A stretch of DNA of 64,000 nt from Bacillus spizizenii TU-B-10 (lineage in GTDB: Bacteria > Bacillota > Bacilli > Bacillales > Bacillaceae). Each line of letters starts with the position of its first letter. Position 1 is the stretch's first letter. This document shows positions 27,605 through 37,147 of the stretch, piece after piece. A program made the translations under genes and the position numbers. The notes beneath the pieces were generated by a model. The model saw only the letters and a program-made list of their open reading frames with translations, ran no database searches and was not told where the DNA came from. Where the stretch lies: positions 883,001-947,000 of the forward strand of contig NC_016047.1 in assembly GCF_000227465.1 (NCBI RefSeq), given 5' to 3'.

Positions 27605-28010
27605 CTCTTTCGAAAAAATTGTGATTACGCTAAACATGAGTGCATACAATAGCCACAGTCCGCCAGAGGGCGGGCTTTCTGCAAAACCTATTTTTCGTTT
27701 TTGCTAGTTTATGTTATTCTTATACTCGGTATCTATTTCTTTTTTCAAAGGCACACATGACAAAAGAAACCCTTTTTTATTTCCGAGAAAAAATGTGAAA
27801 CGAAATGAAGGCTTCTTTCGTCCAGTGTTTGGTCGAAATGGTTGCAATAAAATTGGTATGGTGCGAAGCATAAATATTCCGGCTTACCGCGGTGTATTTA
27901 TTTGTTGTGTGATGCCTTGATTTTGTTTGGAAAGAAGGAATTGGAAGGCAGGATAAAGAGCAGGTAAATATGAATGAAGACTTAAAGTGTTTAAGAAAGT
28001 AGAGGTTGCC
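27605..28010. other. long leader region before ltaSA
   Basis: About 400 bp without a supported gene. It holds a second hairpin (GTCCGCC/GGCGGGC around 27659-27677) and the ECF-type promoter listed separately. The message from that promoter would have an untranslated leader of about 180 bases. I see no known riboswitch motif. Confidence 0.55.
27796..27822 (+). promoter_or_regulatory. ECF (sigma-M type) promoter of ltaSA
   Basis: TGAAAC (27796-27801), 17-bp spacer, CGTC (27819-27822) match the ECF sigma consensus of B. subtilis. ltaSA is known to be induced by sigma-M under envelope stress. Confidence 0.8.
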
Positions 28011-29930
28011 ATGAAGAAACTTTTTTCTTACAAACTTAGCTTTTTTGTGCTGGCTGTTATACTGTTTTGGGCAAAAACGTATTTATCCTACAAGACTGAG
28101 TTTAATCTTGGGGTAAAAGGCACAACCCAGGAGATCCTCCTGGTATTTAACCCGTTCTCAAGCGCGGTCTTCTTTTTAGGACTGGCTTTGCTTGCGAAAG
28201 GGCGTAAATCAGCCATTATCATGCTGATTATCGATTTCGTAATGACATTTGTGTTATACGCAAATATTTTATTCTATCGTTTCTTTGACGATTTCTTGAC
28301 ATTCCCGAACATTAAACAGTCCGGAAATGTCGGAAACATGGGAGACGGGATTTTCAGTATCATGGCCGCTCATGATATTTTCTATTTCTTAGATATCATT
28401 ATTTTGATTGCGGTATTGATCTGGAGACCTGAATTAAAACAATACAAAATGAAAAAACGCTTTGCATCTTTAGTGATCCTTTCCGGGGTCGCACTGTTTT
28501 TCATCAACCTGCACTATGCGGAAAAAGACCGTCCGCAGCTGCTGACAAGAACGTTTGACCGCAATTATATCGTGAAATATTTAGGTCTTTACAATTACAC
28601 CATTTATGACGGTGTTCAGACGGCTCAAACGGAAACGCAAAGAGCCTACGCGAGCAGCGATGATTTAACAAGCGTCGAGAATTACACGACGTCTCACTAT
28701 GCGAAACCGAATGCCGAGTACTTCGGCTCTGCCAAAGGCAAAAACATCATTAAGATTCACCTGGAAAGCTTCCAGTCATTCCTGATTGACTACAAGCTGA
28801 ACGGTGAAGAGGTGACGCCGTTCTTGAATAAACTTGCACACGGCGGGGAAGATGTGACGTATTTTGATAACTTTTTCCATCAGACAGGCCAGGGAAAAAC
28901 ATCTGATGCCGAGCTGACAATGGATAACTCCATCTTCGGTCTTCCTGAAGGCTCCGCGTTTGTGACAAAAGGCGAAAACACATATCAGTCACTTCCTGCA
29001 ATTTTGGATCAAAAGGAAGGCTACACAAGCGCCGTCCTGCATGGTGACTACAAATCGTTCTGGAACCGTGACCAGATTTACAAACATATTGGATATGATA
29101 AGTTCTTCGACGCAAGCAGTTATGATATGTCAGATGAAAACATCGTGAATATGGGACTCAAGGATAAGCCGTTCTTTACTGAATCGATTCCAAAACTTGA
29201 ATCTCTTAAACAGCCGTTTTACGCCCATTTAATTACGTTGACAAACCATTATCCATTTAACCTGGATGAAGAAGATGCGTCCATTAAGAAAGCGACAACC
29301 GGTGATAAAACAGTTGATAATTACTTCCAGACAGCCCGTTATCTTGACGAGGCGCTTGAGCAATTCTTCAAGGAGCTGAAGGAAGCCGGTCTGTATGACG
29401 ACTCAGTCATCGTGATTTACGGTGACCATAACGGTATTTCTGAAAATCATAACCGTGCGATGAAAGAAATTCTTGGAAAAGAGATCACAGATTATCAAAA
29501 CGCGCAAAACCAGCGTGTGCCGCTGATGATCCGTGTTCCTGGCAAAAAAGGCGGAGTGAACCATACGTATGGCGGCGAAATTGATGTCATGCCGACACTT
29601 CTGCACTTACAAGGAATTGATTCGCAGAAATATATCAACTTTGGTACTGATTTATTCTCTAAAGACCACGACGATACAGTGGCGTTCAGAAACGGAGACT
29701 TCGTGACGCCGAAGTACACATCTGTCGACAATGTCATTTACGATACGAAGACTGGTGAAAAACTGAAAGCGAATGAAGAAACGAAGAATTTGAAAACAAG
29801 AGTGAACCAGCAGCTGAGTCTGTCAGACAGTGTCTTGTACAAAGACTTGCTGAGGTTCCACAAACTCAGCGATTTCACAGCCGTTGATCCGTCTGACTAT
29901 CATTACGGCAAGGAAAAAGAAATTAAATAA
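28011..29930 (+). CDS. ltaSA: LtaSA (YfnI), stress-induced lipoteichoic acid synthase
   Basis: A 639-aa membrane enzyme that polymerises glycerol phosphate from phosphatidylglycerol onto the glycolipid anchor, outside the membrane. Five N-terminal transmembrane helices occupy about residues 1-180. The extracellular sulfatase-fold domain follows, with catalytic Thr297 in GQGKTSDAE and metal-ligand motifs such as YGDHNG. ATG 28011 is favoured (GAGG upstream); an in-frame start 8 codons earlier is possible. It is monocistronic, with a strong terminator. Confidence 0.95.
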   Translation: MKKLFSYKLSFFVLAVILFWAKTYLSYKTEFNLGVKGTTQEILLVFNPFSSAVFFLGLALLAKGRKSAIIMLIIDFVMTFVLYANILFYRFFDDFLTFPNIKQSGNVGNMGDGIFSIMAAHDIFYFLDIIILIAVLIWRPELKQYKMKKRFASLVILSGVALFFINLHYAEKDRPQLLTRTFDRNYIVKYLGLYNYTIYDGVQTAQTETQRAYASSDDLTSVENYTTSHYAKPNAEYFGSAKGKNIIKIHLESFQSFLIDYKLNGEEVTPFLNKLAHGGEDVTYFDNFFHQTGQGKTSDAELTMDNSIFGLPEGSAFVTKGENTYQSLPAILDQKEGYTSAVLHGDYKSFWNRDQIYKHIGYDKFFDASSYDMSDENIVNMGLKDKPFFTESIPKLESLKQPFYAHLITLTNHYPFNLDEEDASIKKATTGDKTVDNYFQTARYLDEALEQFFKELKEAGLYDDSVIVIYGDHNGISENHNRAMKEILGKEITDYQNAQNQRVPLMIRVPGKKGGVNHTYGGEIDVMPTLLHLQGIDSQKYINFGTDLFSKDHDDTVAFRNGDFVTPKYTSVDNVIYDTKTGEKLKANEETKNLKTRVNQQLSLSDSVLYKDLLRFHKLSDFTAVDPSDYHYGKEKEIK

Positions 29931-29937
29931 AACGAGA

Positions 29938-29985
29938 AAGAGCCTTGAGCGGGCGCATTGCCTTCGCTCAAGGCTCTTTTTTTTG
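29938..29985 (+). terminator. terminator after ltaSA
   Basis: AAGAGCCTTGAGCG and CGCTCAAGGCTCTT form a long stem with a run of eight T. Confidence 0.92.
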
Positions 29986-30165
29986 GTTACATAACCAACT
30001 TGAAAAAATAGATTCCATTTGGTCACCAAGGCCGCCTTTCTCTCATATCATTACAGTAGATTTTGAAACCGGTATTGAAGTGGACAAATTATCGGGGAAA
30101 CGCCTTGATAGATTGTAAAGATGTCCAGGTTTCGAACTCAATATTCATAGAGATGAGGGGTAGAG

Positions 30166-30930
30166 ATGAAAGCGGTCATTCTCTGCGGCGGAAAAGGAAC
30201 GAGAATGAGTGAAGTCACGAATGACATTCCTAAACCGCTCGCCATGATAGGCGGCAAACCGATTCTATGGCATATTATGAAAATCTATCAGTACTACGGA
30301 GTAAACGAGTTTATTCTGCTTTTGGGCTATAAAGGAGAAAAAATCAAAGAATACTTTCTCGACTATGAATGGAAGCACAACAGCCTGACTCTCGACAGCT
30401 CTACGGGAGAGGTACAGATGCTGGGGCAGCCTGAAACGTGGAAAATTACGTTTTTGGAGACAGGGGAAGACACACTGACAGCCGGAAGAATCTTGCAGGC
30501 AAAAGACTATATCGGCGATGAAACGTTTCTGCTCACCTATGGGGACGGGCTGGCCAATATCAATCTTTTCCATCTCATCAGCTATCATCAGACAAAAGGG
30601 GCTGCCGCGACTGTCACCGGCATTGACAAAGTCTCGCAGTTCGGCACCTTGACGGTTGAGGACGGCATGGCGAAAACATTTTCTGAGAAGACATCAAGTG
30701 ACGGAATCATCAACGGCGGATTCTTCGTTCTCAGTCCCAAGGTTTTCGATTATTTGCCGAAGGACGGGAACATGATGTTCGAAGATGAACCGCTGAAGAA
30801 CCTTGCCAAAGACGGGGAGCTTGCCGTGTACCGCCATTATGGATTTTGGACGGCCATCGATACGTATAAAAATCTCTTAGAAGTCAACAAAATGTGGGAT
30901 CAAGGACAACAAGTATGGAAGGTATGGTGA
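30166..30930 (+). CDS. yfnH: YfnH, glucose-1-phosphate cytidylyltransferase
   Basis: A 254-aa nucleotidyltransferase that makes CDP-glucose from CTP and glucose-1-phosphate (RfbF type). The N-terminal signature LCGGKGTRMSEVT and the sugar-binding region NGGFFVLSP are present. It is the first gene of the yfnHGFED operon, which is expressed late in sporulation in the mother cell and needed for spore crust glycans in B. subtilis. Ribosome site GATGAGGGG precedes the ATG. The yfnG start follows within 7 bases. Confidence 0.93.
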   Translation: MKAVILCGGKGTRMSEVTNDIPKPLAMIGGKPILWHIMKIYQYYGVNEFILLLGYKGEKIKEYFLDYEWKHNSLTLDSSTGEVQMLGQPETWKITFLETGEDTLTAGRILQAKDYIGDETFLLTYGDGLANINLFHLISYHQTKGAAATVTGIDKVSQFGTLTVEDGMAKTFSEKTSSDGIINGGFFVLSPKVFDYLPKDGNMMFEDEPLKNLAKDGELAVYRHYGFWTAIDTYKNLLEVNKMWDQGQQVWKVW

Positions 30931-30936
30931 ACTGAT

Positions 30937-31905
30937 TTGAGTTTCTGGAAAAATAAAAACGTATTTGTTACGGGGTGTACAGGTCTTTTAGGAAGCTATT
31001 TGGTGAAAGAGCTGATCGAACAGGGCGCAAACGTTACGGGGCTTGTCAGGGATCATGTGCCTCAATCCAACCTTTATCAGGGAGAACATATCAAGAAAAT
31101 GAACATCGTGCAGGGCTCTCTTGAAGACTTGCCTGTGATTGAACGCGCGCTTGGCGAGTATGAAATTGACACAGTCTTTCACCTCGCTGCACAAGCAATT
31201 GTCGGCGTGGCCAACCGCAACCCGATTTCTACCTTTGAAGCGAATATCCTCGGCACATGGAATATTCTCGAAGCCTGCCGGAAGCATCCGTTAATAAAGC
31301 GGGTGATTGTCGCTTCAAGTGATAAAGCTTACGGCGATCAAGAAAACCTTCCGTACGATGAAAATATGCCGCTGCAAGGCAAGCATCCGTACGACGTCTC
31401 AAAAAGCTGCGCAGATCTGATCAGCCACACGTATTTTCATACGTACGGGCTTCCGGTCTGCATCACGCGTTGCGGGAACCTGTACGGCGGCGGGGATTTG
31501 AACTTCAACCGCATCATTCCGCAGACGATTCAGCTTGTGCTGAACGGGGAAGCGCCGGAAATCCGCAGCGACGGGACCTTTGTCCGCGACTACTTCTATA
31601 TTGAAGATGCTGTTCAGGCTTATTTGCTTCTGGCAGAAAAAATGGAAGAAAACAATCTTGCCGGAGAGGCCTTTAACTTCAGCAATGAGATCCAGCTGAC
31701 TGTACTTGAACTGGTAGAAAAAATTTTGAAGAAGATGAACAGTGATCTGAAGCCGAAAGTGCTGAACCAAGGAAGCAATGAAATCAAACATCAATATTTA
31801 TCCGCGGAAAAAGCAAGAAAGCTGCTGAATTGGACACCGGCCTACACCATTGATGAAGGACTTGAAAAAACGATTGAGTGGTATACGGAATTCTTCAAAA
31901 AGTAA
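30937..31905 (+). CDS. yfnG: YfnG, CDP-glucose 4,6-dehydratase (SDR family)
   Basis: A 322-aa extended short-chain dehydrogenase. The NAD-binding motif [10 protein letters not shown] is near the start, and the catalytic Tyr/Lys pair is in YDVSKSCAD. It uses the CDP-glucose made by YfnH to form a 4-keto-6-deoxy sugar. It starts at TTG 30937 or nearby, directly downstream of yfnH, and is part of the same operon. Confidence 0.9.
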   Translation: MSFWKNKNVFVTGCTGLLGSYLVKELIEQGANVTGLVRDHVPQSNLYQGEHIKKMNIVQGSLEDLPVIERALGEYEIDTVFHLAAQAIVGVANRNPISTFEANILGTWNILEACRKHPLIKRVIVASSDKAYGDQENLPYDENMPLQGKHPYDVSKSCADLISHTYFHTYGLPVCITRCGNLYGGGDLNFNRIIPQTIQLVLNGEAPEIRSDGTFVRDYFYIEDAVQAYLLLAEKMEENNLAGEAFNFSNEIQLTVLELVEKILKKMNSDLKPKVLNQGSNEIKHQYLSAEKARKLLNWTPAYTIDEGLEKTIEWYTEFFKK

Positions 31906-31922
31906 TGTGAAACGAGGTGAAC

Positions 31923-32840
31923 ATGACTGTGACCAGCGCGTATTGCACCGTTTTATCAAAAGGGAGATTATATCAGGCAGTCGCCTTATTTAAGTCTTTA
32001 GAGCAAGTTGACCAAGACAGTCCCATTTTTACGCTATGCATGGATGAAGATACGCACCGCGTCTTACAGAAACTGAAGATGAAGCAGCTGAATCTTGTGC
32101 CGGTGGCCGCGCTCGAAAATGAAATGCTTCTGAAGCTGAAGGAAACTAGAGATCAAAGCGAGTACTGCTGGACGATGAAGCCGATCTTTCTGCAAGCTGT
32201 GCTAAACAGCAATCCCGAGCTGGAGCGTATAACGTATATTGACGGGGATCTCTTTTTCTACGCTGATCCGTCGCCGATTTTTGAAAACCAGTCGGACTGT
32301 TCGGTGCTGCTTTCACGGGGGGATATCGTAATCCCTTCTTTTGAGAAAGAGCAGATTGACATGCTGCAGCGTCTTTTAGGCAAATATAACTCAGGCTTTA
32401 TCAGCTTCAAGCATGATGATGCCGGCACGGACTGCCTGGAGTGGTGGAAGGAACGCTGTCTTGAGGAATGCAAAAATGCCCCGGGTGAAGGGAAATTCGG
32501 TGATCAGGGCTATTTGGATTATATGTCTGAGCTGTTTCCGAATGTGTGTGACATTACGACACCCGGTGTGAACATCGGCCACTGGAACTACGGACAGCAT
32601 ACGTTTTCCTGGGAGGATGGCCGGATTGTGCTGGAGGATGGCAGCCCGCTGATCTTTTACCATTTCAGCGGATACCGAATCGTCAGCATCAATCAAATCA
32701 AACAGATTCATGAAACAACCCGCACCGATCTGCCGTTTATGCATGAACTGTACCAAGAGACGCTGCCGCATATCATTCAGCACATCAAAACGTTAGACTC
32801 TGAATTTAACGGTTTTGCTTCAAAAGATGACAACAAATAA
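31923..32840 (+). CDS. yfnF: YfnF, glycosyltransferase of the yfn operon
   Basis: A 305-aa cytoplasmic glycosyltransferase with a GT-A-like layout: an early nucleotide-binding half and a DxD-type metal motif in TYIDGDLFF. It shares several segments with YfnD further down (EYCWTMKPIF versus EYCWTLKPAF, IFYHFSGY versus IFYHFSGF), so the two are paralogues. ATG 31923 was preferred to GTG 31917 because GAGGTG overlaps the latter. It probably transfers the CDP-linked sugar or a partner sugar to spore-surface glycan. Confidence 0.85.
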   Translation: MTVTSAYCTVLSKGRLYQAVALFKSLEQVDQDSPIFTLCMDEDTHRVLQKLKMKQLNLVPVAALENEMLLKLKETRDQSEYCWTMKPIFLQAVLNSNPELERITYIDGDLFFYADPSPIFENQSDCSVLLSRGDIVIPSFEKEQIDMLQRLLGKYNSGFISFKHDDAGTDCLEWWKERCLEECKNAPGEGKFGDQGYLDYMSELFPNVCDITTPGVNIGHWNYGQHTFSWEDGRIVLEDGSPLIFYHFSGYRIVSINQIKQIHETTRTDLPFMHELYQETLPHIIQHIKTLDSEFNGFASKDDNK

Positions 32841-32868
32841 ATGATTAAATACAGGAAGTGAAAATGAA

Positions 32869-34032
32869 GTGAAAGCAAGCGTTATTATTCCTGCATATAA
32901 TTCAAAGGAGCGCCTGTATAACAGTCTTCTGTCATTAAACCAGCAGGAGTGCGATGAAGAATTTGAAGTCATTGTAGCAGACAATGGCTCTGAAGACGGG
33001 ACGCTCTCAATGCTTGAGACATTTCAAGCAGACTTTCCGCTGATCTTTACACGGATTAAGGAAAACAGGGGCATTGCGTACGGACGAAATCAGGCAGTTC
33101 GCAATGCCAGAGGAGATATCTTGATTTTCCATGATAGCGATATGCTTGCGGCAAAGGACCTTGTGGCAAAGCATATTAAAGCCCATGAGAACGAAGAGAA
33201 TCTCGTCGTGTGCGGTTTGTTTTGGAAACGGATCTACAGTTTTTATTATGAACGCTTTGAAGATGAACATAAGGAACAGCTCGCAAAGCTCGTAGACGAA
33301 ATGCCGGAAAAAGACAAACAAAAGCTGCTGCAGGAAGCGGACATCAAAAACGGAAGCTTTCTGGATAAAAGCTTTGACCTCGATACCGATTTTATTGACG
33401 TGCTCAAGCGGATTTTAGAGGAGTACGGCGATGACCTGAAAGGCTATCATATGCCATGGCGCTTTTTTATCACGAATAACTCTTCTGTTAAACGCAAGCA
33501 TGTGGTTGACCTCGGTTTATTTGATGAAGGCATTGTGCGGTACGGGTTTGAGGATTATGACCTCGGGATCAGACTTCATCAGGCCGGACTGACGTTCAGG
33601 CTGCATCGCGACATTGTCAGTGTTCATCAGGAGCACCCGAGCAATTGTAAGTCTGTAGACGATATTCGGGCAAACATTGCCTATATGTGCGATAAATACA
33701 ACAATATTCGCTCCTTAGACGTTCATCTCGCTTTTAACGGGCCGTTCCCTCCTGACATGACGAACGGCATCATGGCTGATATTCATAAGCTTTTGGAATC
33801 TCAGAAATACGACTTGCTGCTGAATGTGTTTCTTGAGCTGCTCCATGTTGTTAAAGAGCGCAACATTGACCCGGATTGGCGAAAGAAAGCCCCAAGAGTG
33901 ACGGCGAAAAGCTTTGATTTGCAAACTGTCCGTAAGCTTCTGCCAAAAGCGAAGAAAAAGCTTGGCGTGAACGATTTTGCCAACGCACTGTATGCGCTTG
34001 TCAACGATTTGCTGCACGTGGATCTTAGATAA
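32869..34032 (+). CDS. yfnE: YfnE, family 2 glycosyltransferase
   Basis: A 387-aa GT2 enzyme. The N-terminal domain shows SVIIPAYNSKERL, the nucleotide-binding ADNGSEDGT and the DxD equivalent FHDSDML; the acceptor region has FGFEDYDLG-like residues (RYGFEDYDLGIRL). A helical C-terminal tail of about 100 residues follows. Start GTG 32869. It is part of the yfn operon for spore crust polysaccharide. Confidence 0.88.
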   Translation: MKASVIIPAYNSKERLYNSLLSLNQQECDEEFEVIVADNGSEDGTLSMLETFQADFPLIFTRIKENRGIAYGRNQAVRNARGDILIFHDSDMLAAKDLVAKHIKAHENEENLVVCGLFWKRIYSFYYERFEDEHKEQLAKLVDEMPEKDKQKLLQEADIKNGSFLDKSFDLDTDFIDVLKRILEEYGDDLKGYHMPWRFFITNNSSVKRKHVVDLGLFDEGIVRYGFEDYDLGIRLHQAGLTFRLHRDIVSVHQEHPSNCKSVDDIRANIAYMCDKYNNIRSLDVHLAFNGPFPPDMTNGIMADIHKLLESQKYDLLLNVFLELLHVVKERNIDPDWRKKAPRVTAKSFDLQTVRKLLPKAKKKLGVNDFANALYALVNDLLHVDLR

Positions 34033-34046
34033 TTGGATGTGGTATA

Positions 34047-34982
34047 GTGAGTACATTTCATTTTTCAACGATAGTGTCAAGGACGCATATCTTTAAGCTG
34101 ATGCCCATGATTCATTCTCTCCATGAGCATTGCGATGATTTTCATTTGTATGTGCTGTGTGTCGATCAGAAAGCGTATGAATTGCTTCAGCACGTACCAT
34201 GGGAGCATGTGACCTTTGTACAGCTGCATGAAATGGAAGACCCGGAGCTGCTGCAAGCGAAAAGCAATCGAACGTTTCATGAATATTGCTGGACATTGAA
34301 GCCGGCCTTTCTGTTCCATGTCATGAGCAAGTGGGATGACGCAGAATACTTTGCTCATATGGATACCGATCTGTTTTTCTTTTCTGATCCGGCACGTATT
34401 TTTACGGAAAACCCAACGGCTTCTCTGTATTTGACCGATCACCGCAACTCGCCGCGGTTCATAACCTACTATGAGCGTACCGGCCGCTTTAACACAGGCT
34501 TTGTCGGTGCCGGGAATACGAAGGAAGCATATGAAGCGGTGTGGCAGTGGAGACAGGAGTGCATTGCATTTTGCACGGTAGAAATGGATACGGAACGAAA
34601 GACGTACGGCGATCAAAGATATGTGGAGAAATGGCCAGCGCAGTATAAGGGTGTGCATGTTGTCAAATCAATCGGAGCCAATACAGCGCTTTGGAATATC
34701 GAAAACTATAAAGTCGGGCATAAGGACGGCCGCGTGTATGTAGATGAAACGCCGCTGATATTCTATCATTTCTCCGGGTTTACACTCGTTACGGAAAAAG
34801 AGTTTAATCTTTGCTGGTATTACCGAATTGAAGATGAAGCGACAGTTGAAATGATTTATATGCCGTATGTTTTAAACCTGAAAAAATGGATTGACGAAAT
34901 TCAGTCAGCGTTTCCGGACTTTGCGGACGGCTTTATCCCGAAGCACGCAGTGCCTGACACTCATTTTATACAGCTGGATTAA
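34047..34982 (+). CDS. yfnD: YfnD, glycosyltransferase paralogous to YfnF
   Basis: A 311-aa enzyme similar to YfnF, with the DxD-type motif HMDTDLFFF and the shared EYCWTLKPAF and IFYHFSGF segments. It begins at GTG 34047, 14 bases after yfnE, with GGATGTGG upstream. It is the last gene of the operon; a bidirectional terminator separates it from yfnC. Confidence 0.87.
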   Translation: MSTFHFSTIVSRTHIFKLMPMIHSLHEHCDDFHLYVLCVDQKAYELLQHVPWEHVTFVQLHEMEDPELLQAKSNRTFHEYCWTLKPAFLFHVMSKWDDAEYFAHMDTDLFFFSDPARIFTENPTASLYLTDHRNSPRFITYYERTGRFNTGFVGAGNTKEAYEAVWQWRQECIAFCTVEMDTERKTYGDQRYVEKWPAQYKGVHVVKSIGANTALWNIENYKVGHKDGRVYVDETPLIFYHFSGFTLVTEKEFNLCWYYRIEDEATVEMIYMPYVLNLKKWIDEIQSAFPDFADGFIPKHAVPDTHFIQLD

Positions 34983-34984
34983 GA

Positions 34985-35012
34985 AACCCCTGCCGGATGG
35001 CAGGGGTTTTTC
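34985..35012. terminator. bidirectional terminator between yfnD and yfnC
   Basis: AACCCCTGCC (34985-34994) and GGCAGGGGTT (34999-35008) with a GGAT loop and following T run. Confidence 0.9.
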
Positions 35013-36240
35013 AGCTATGCCATTCTCTCAGCTTCTGATCGCTCGGCAATAGGAAGGCTAGGATGCCGAGGACAGGGAGAAAGGCAATGGCAATCATCGT
35101 CGGGGTCAGTCCTGCGGCGTCAATCAGAGCGCCCAGCGCCACAGCGCCGATCGCGCCCATCCCGAAGGCGAGCCCGACGGTCAAACCTGACATTGTGCCG
35201 ATTTTTCCAGGGACAAGCTCCTGTGCGTAGACAACCGTTACGGAAAAGCTCGACATCAGAACCAAACCGATCAATGCAAGCACGCCATAGGCGAGCACCG
35301 GGCCGGCAAATGGAAGCACAATCGCCAGCGGCGCCGAGCAGAGCAGCGAACCGAGGATCACGAAGCGTTTTCCAAAACGGTCTGCAAGCGGGCCGCCGAG
35401 AAACGTGCCGACAGCGCCGAACAGCAAAAAGACAAAAATATAGCTTTGTGCCTGCTGAATGCTTACGTGATATGTATCCATCGCGTAAAACGTGTAAAAG
35501 TTGCCGATCGCACTCGTATACCAAGAACGTGCAAAAATGAGAAATATAATAATGATAAGAGCAGATACAACAGACTTGGTGATGGCCGTGTTTTCAGCTG
35601 TTTTCTTTTGTTTGCCTGACCTCTGGGCAAGGCTTCCGATACGTGCGGCATACCATCTCGCAATATACAGCAGAAACATAACCGCGAGCGCGGCGACAAG
35701 CGTGAACCAAACGGCGCCGAATTGTCCGAGCGGCACAAGAATCAGCGCGGTAATCAGAGGCGCCATCGCCTGGCCTGAGTTTCCGCCCACCTGATAGATC
35801 GACTGGGCGAGCCCGCGTTTTGTGCCGGCGGCCATATACGCCACACGGGAGCCTTCCGGATGGAAAATGGCGGAGCCTAATCCGATAAAAAACACACAGC
35901 ATAAGATCGTTATGAATGAAGGGGCAAATGCAAGGCCCAAAATGCCGAGCATGCTGGCGGTCAAACCGATTGGCAACGCGTACGGCCGCGGCCGTTTATC
36001 GGTATACCAGCCGACGACAGGCTGCATCACAGATGACACCATGTTTAATGTGAAAGCGATGATGCCGAGCTGTGTAAACGTCAGGCTCATGGAGCGTTCC
36101 AAAATAGGGAACATGGCCGGAATCACGGCTTGCAGCGAATCGTTGAGCATATGGCAGATTCCGATGATAATCAAAATCGGATACACCGTGGTGCCGGGTT
36201 TTTGAACTGTTTTTTCTTTTAGCGGGGCGGCGATAGCCAA
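35011..36240 (-). CDS. yfnC: YfnC, MFS transporter (fosmidomycin-resistance type)
   Basis: A 409-aa major facilitator with 12 transmembrane helices. The motif-A loop is GWYTDKRPRP after helix 2, and GGPLADRFGKR in the second half. It is close to the Fsr subgroup of MFS exporters. The start is TTG 36240, preceded by AAGGAGGAG at the right distance; an upstream extension would read through the ribosome site. Substrate unknown. Confidence 0.87.
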   Translation of the reverse strand: MAIAAPLKEKTVQKPGTTVYPILIIIGICHMLNDSLQAVIPAMFPILERSMSLTFTQLGIIAFTLNMVSSVMQPVVGWYTDKRPRPYALPIGLTASMLGILGLAFAPSFITILCCVFFIGLGSAIFHPEGSRVAYMAAGTKRGLAQSIYQVGGNSGQAMAPLITALILVPLGQFGAVWFTLVAALAVMFLLYIARWYAARIGSLAQRSGKQKKTAENTAITKSVVSALIIIIFLIFARSWYTSAIGNFYTFYAMDTYHVSIQQAQSYIFVFLLFGAVGTFLGGPLADRFGKRFVILGSLLCSAPLAIVLPFAGPVLAYGVLALIGLVLMSSFSVTVVYAQELVPGKIGTMSGLTVGLAFGMGAIGAVALGALIDAAGLTPTMIAIAFLPVLGILAFLLPSDQKLREWHS

Positions 36241-36351
36241 ATGAGTCTCCTCCTTACATATATAGCCAAAGCATACCACCATATTATTCATAAGGTGAAG
36301 AATTTATCAAGAGGAAAAAAGACTCTTCTAAAAGAAACGCCGCCAGCATGA

Positions 36352-37055
36352 TTAGCAGCTGACGGTATGTTCGATATTCAAAATGTGATACAGCTTTTCA
36401 AGCTTGTGAATCTCATAAGTTGGCATGATCTCTGACTCATTTATCTTCATGTCAGGGTTAACCCAGCAAGTATCAAGCCCGGCGAGCTGTCCGCCTTTGA
36501 TATCAGCAGTGAGTGAATCGCCGATGATTAATGTGTGCTCTGCCGAAAATTGGGGAATCCGTTCAAATACGTAATCGAAGTATTCCTTCATCGGTTTTTG
36601 AAAGCCTGTATCTTCAGAAACGAAAATATCCTTGAAGAACGGAAATAATCCTGAATCACGGAGGCGCTTGTACTGTGTCTTAGACACGCCGTTTGACACG
36701 ATATACAAATCAAACTGATGCTGTAGACTTGAGATGAGATCGAAGGCGCCGTCAATAAGCTGATGCCCTTCTTCAAGAAAGCTGCGGTATTTTTGTTCAA
36801 GCAAGGCACCATCCGCCTCATAACCATATTCCTTGAACAAAGCAGAAAAACGGGTGTTCAGGACTTCATCCCGTGTCATTTTTCCTTCTTCAAAGGCTCT
36901 CCACAAACTTTGATTGTTTTATACTGCGTCTTCATTTCAGCTGTTAAAGGAATAGTCTGATCTTCAAACAGCAAACGCAGCGCTAATGCTTCTGCCGCTT
37001 TAAAATCAAGGATGGTATCATCTACATCAAATAATAAAGTGCGGTATTGTTTCAT
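36352..37055 (-). pseudogene. yfnB: yfnB, HAD hydrolase disrupted by a 4-bp deletion
   Basis: The N-terminal part (37055 down to about 36910) carries HAD motif I, LLFDVDDTILDF, then the frame shifts after QYKTI. Homology resumes in another frame (WRAFEEGKMTRDE) and continues with motif II (IVSNGVS) and motif III/IV (IIGDSLTADIKGG) to the stop at 36352. Intact YfnB reads QYKTINQGLWRAFEEG (from memory), so four bases are missing near 36910-36918. This looks like slippage in an ATCAATCAA repeat, which now reads ATCAA. Restarts inside would lack the motif I Asp, so no active phosphatase is expected. The intact family member is a 235-aa YjjG-like nucleotidase. Confidence 0.85.
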
Positions 37056-37112
37056 CGGTTTGTCTCCCTTTCTCATATGTACTCAAAAGTATAGCACATA
37101 AAAAAAGGAAAA

Positions 37113-37138
37113 AGCCGGCGGGTGAGGCACCGCCGGCT
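37113..37138 (-). terminator. terminator after yfnA
   Basis: AGCCGGCGG and CCGCCGGCT form a 9-bp stem followed on the minus strand by TTTTTCC. Confidence 0.87.
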
Positions 37139-37147
37139 GAAAAGAGA

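Noticed and set aside
27637..27708. 23-codon ATG frame between cypD and ltaSA
   Set aside because: No ribosome site, contains a hairpin sequence, and reads as random; not comparable to the peptide gene at 52869.
30060..30165. sigma-K promoter before yfnH
   Set aside because: Late mother-cell expression is known for the operon, but I could not find a convincing -35/-10 pair at a sensible distance, so no site is listed.
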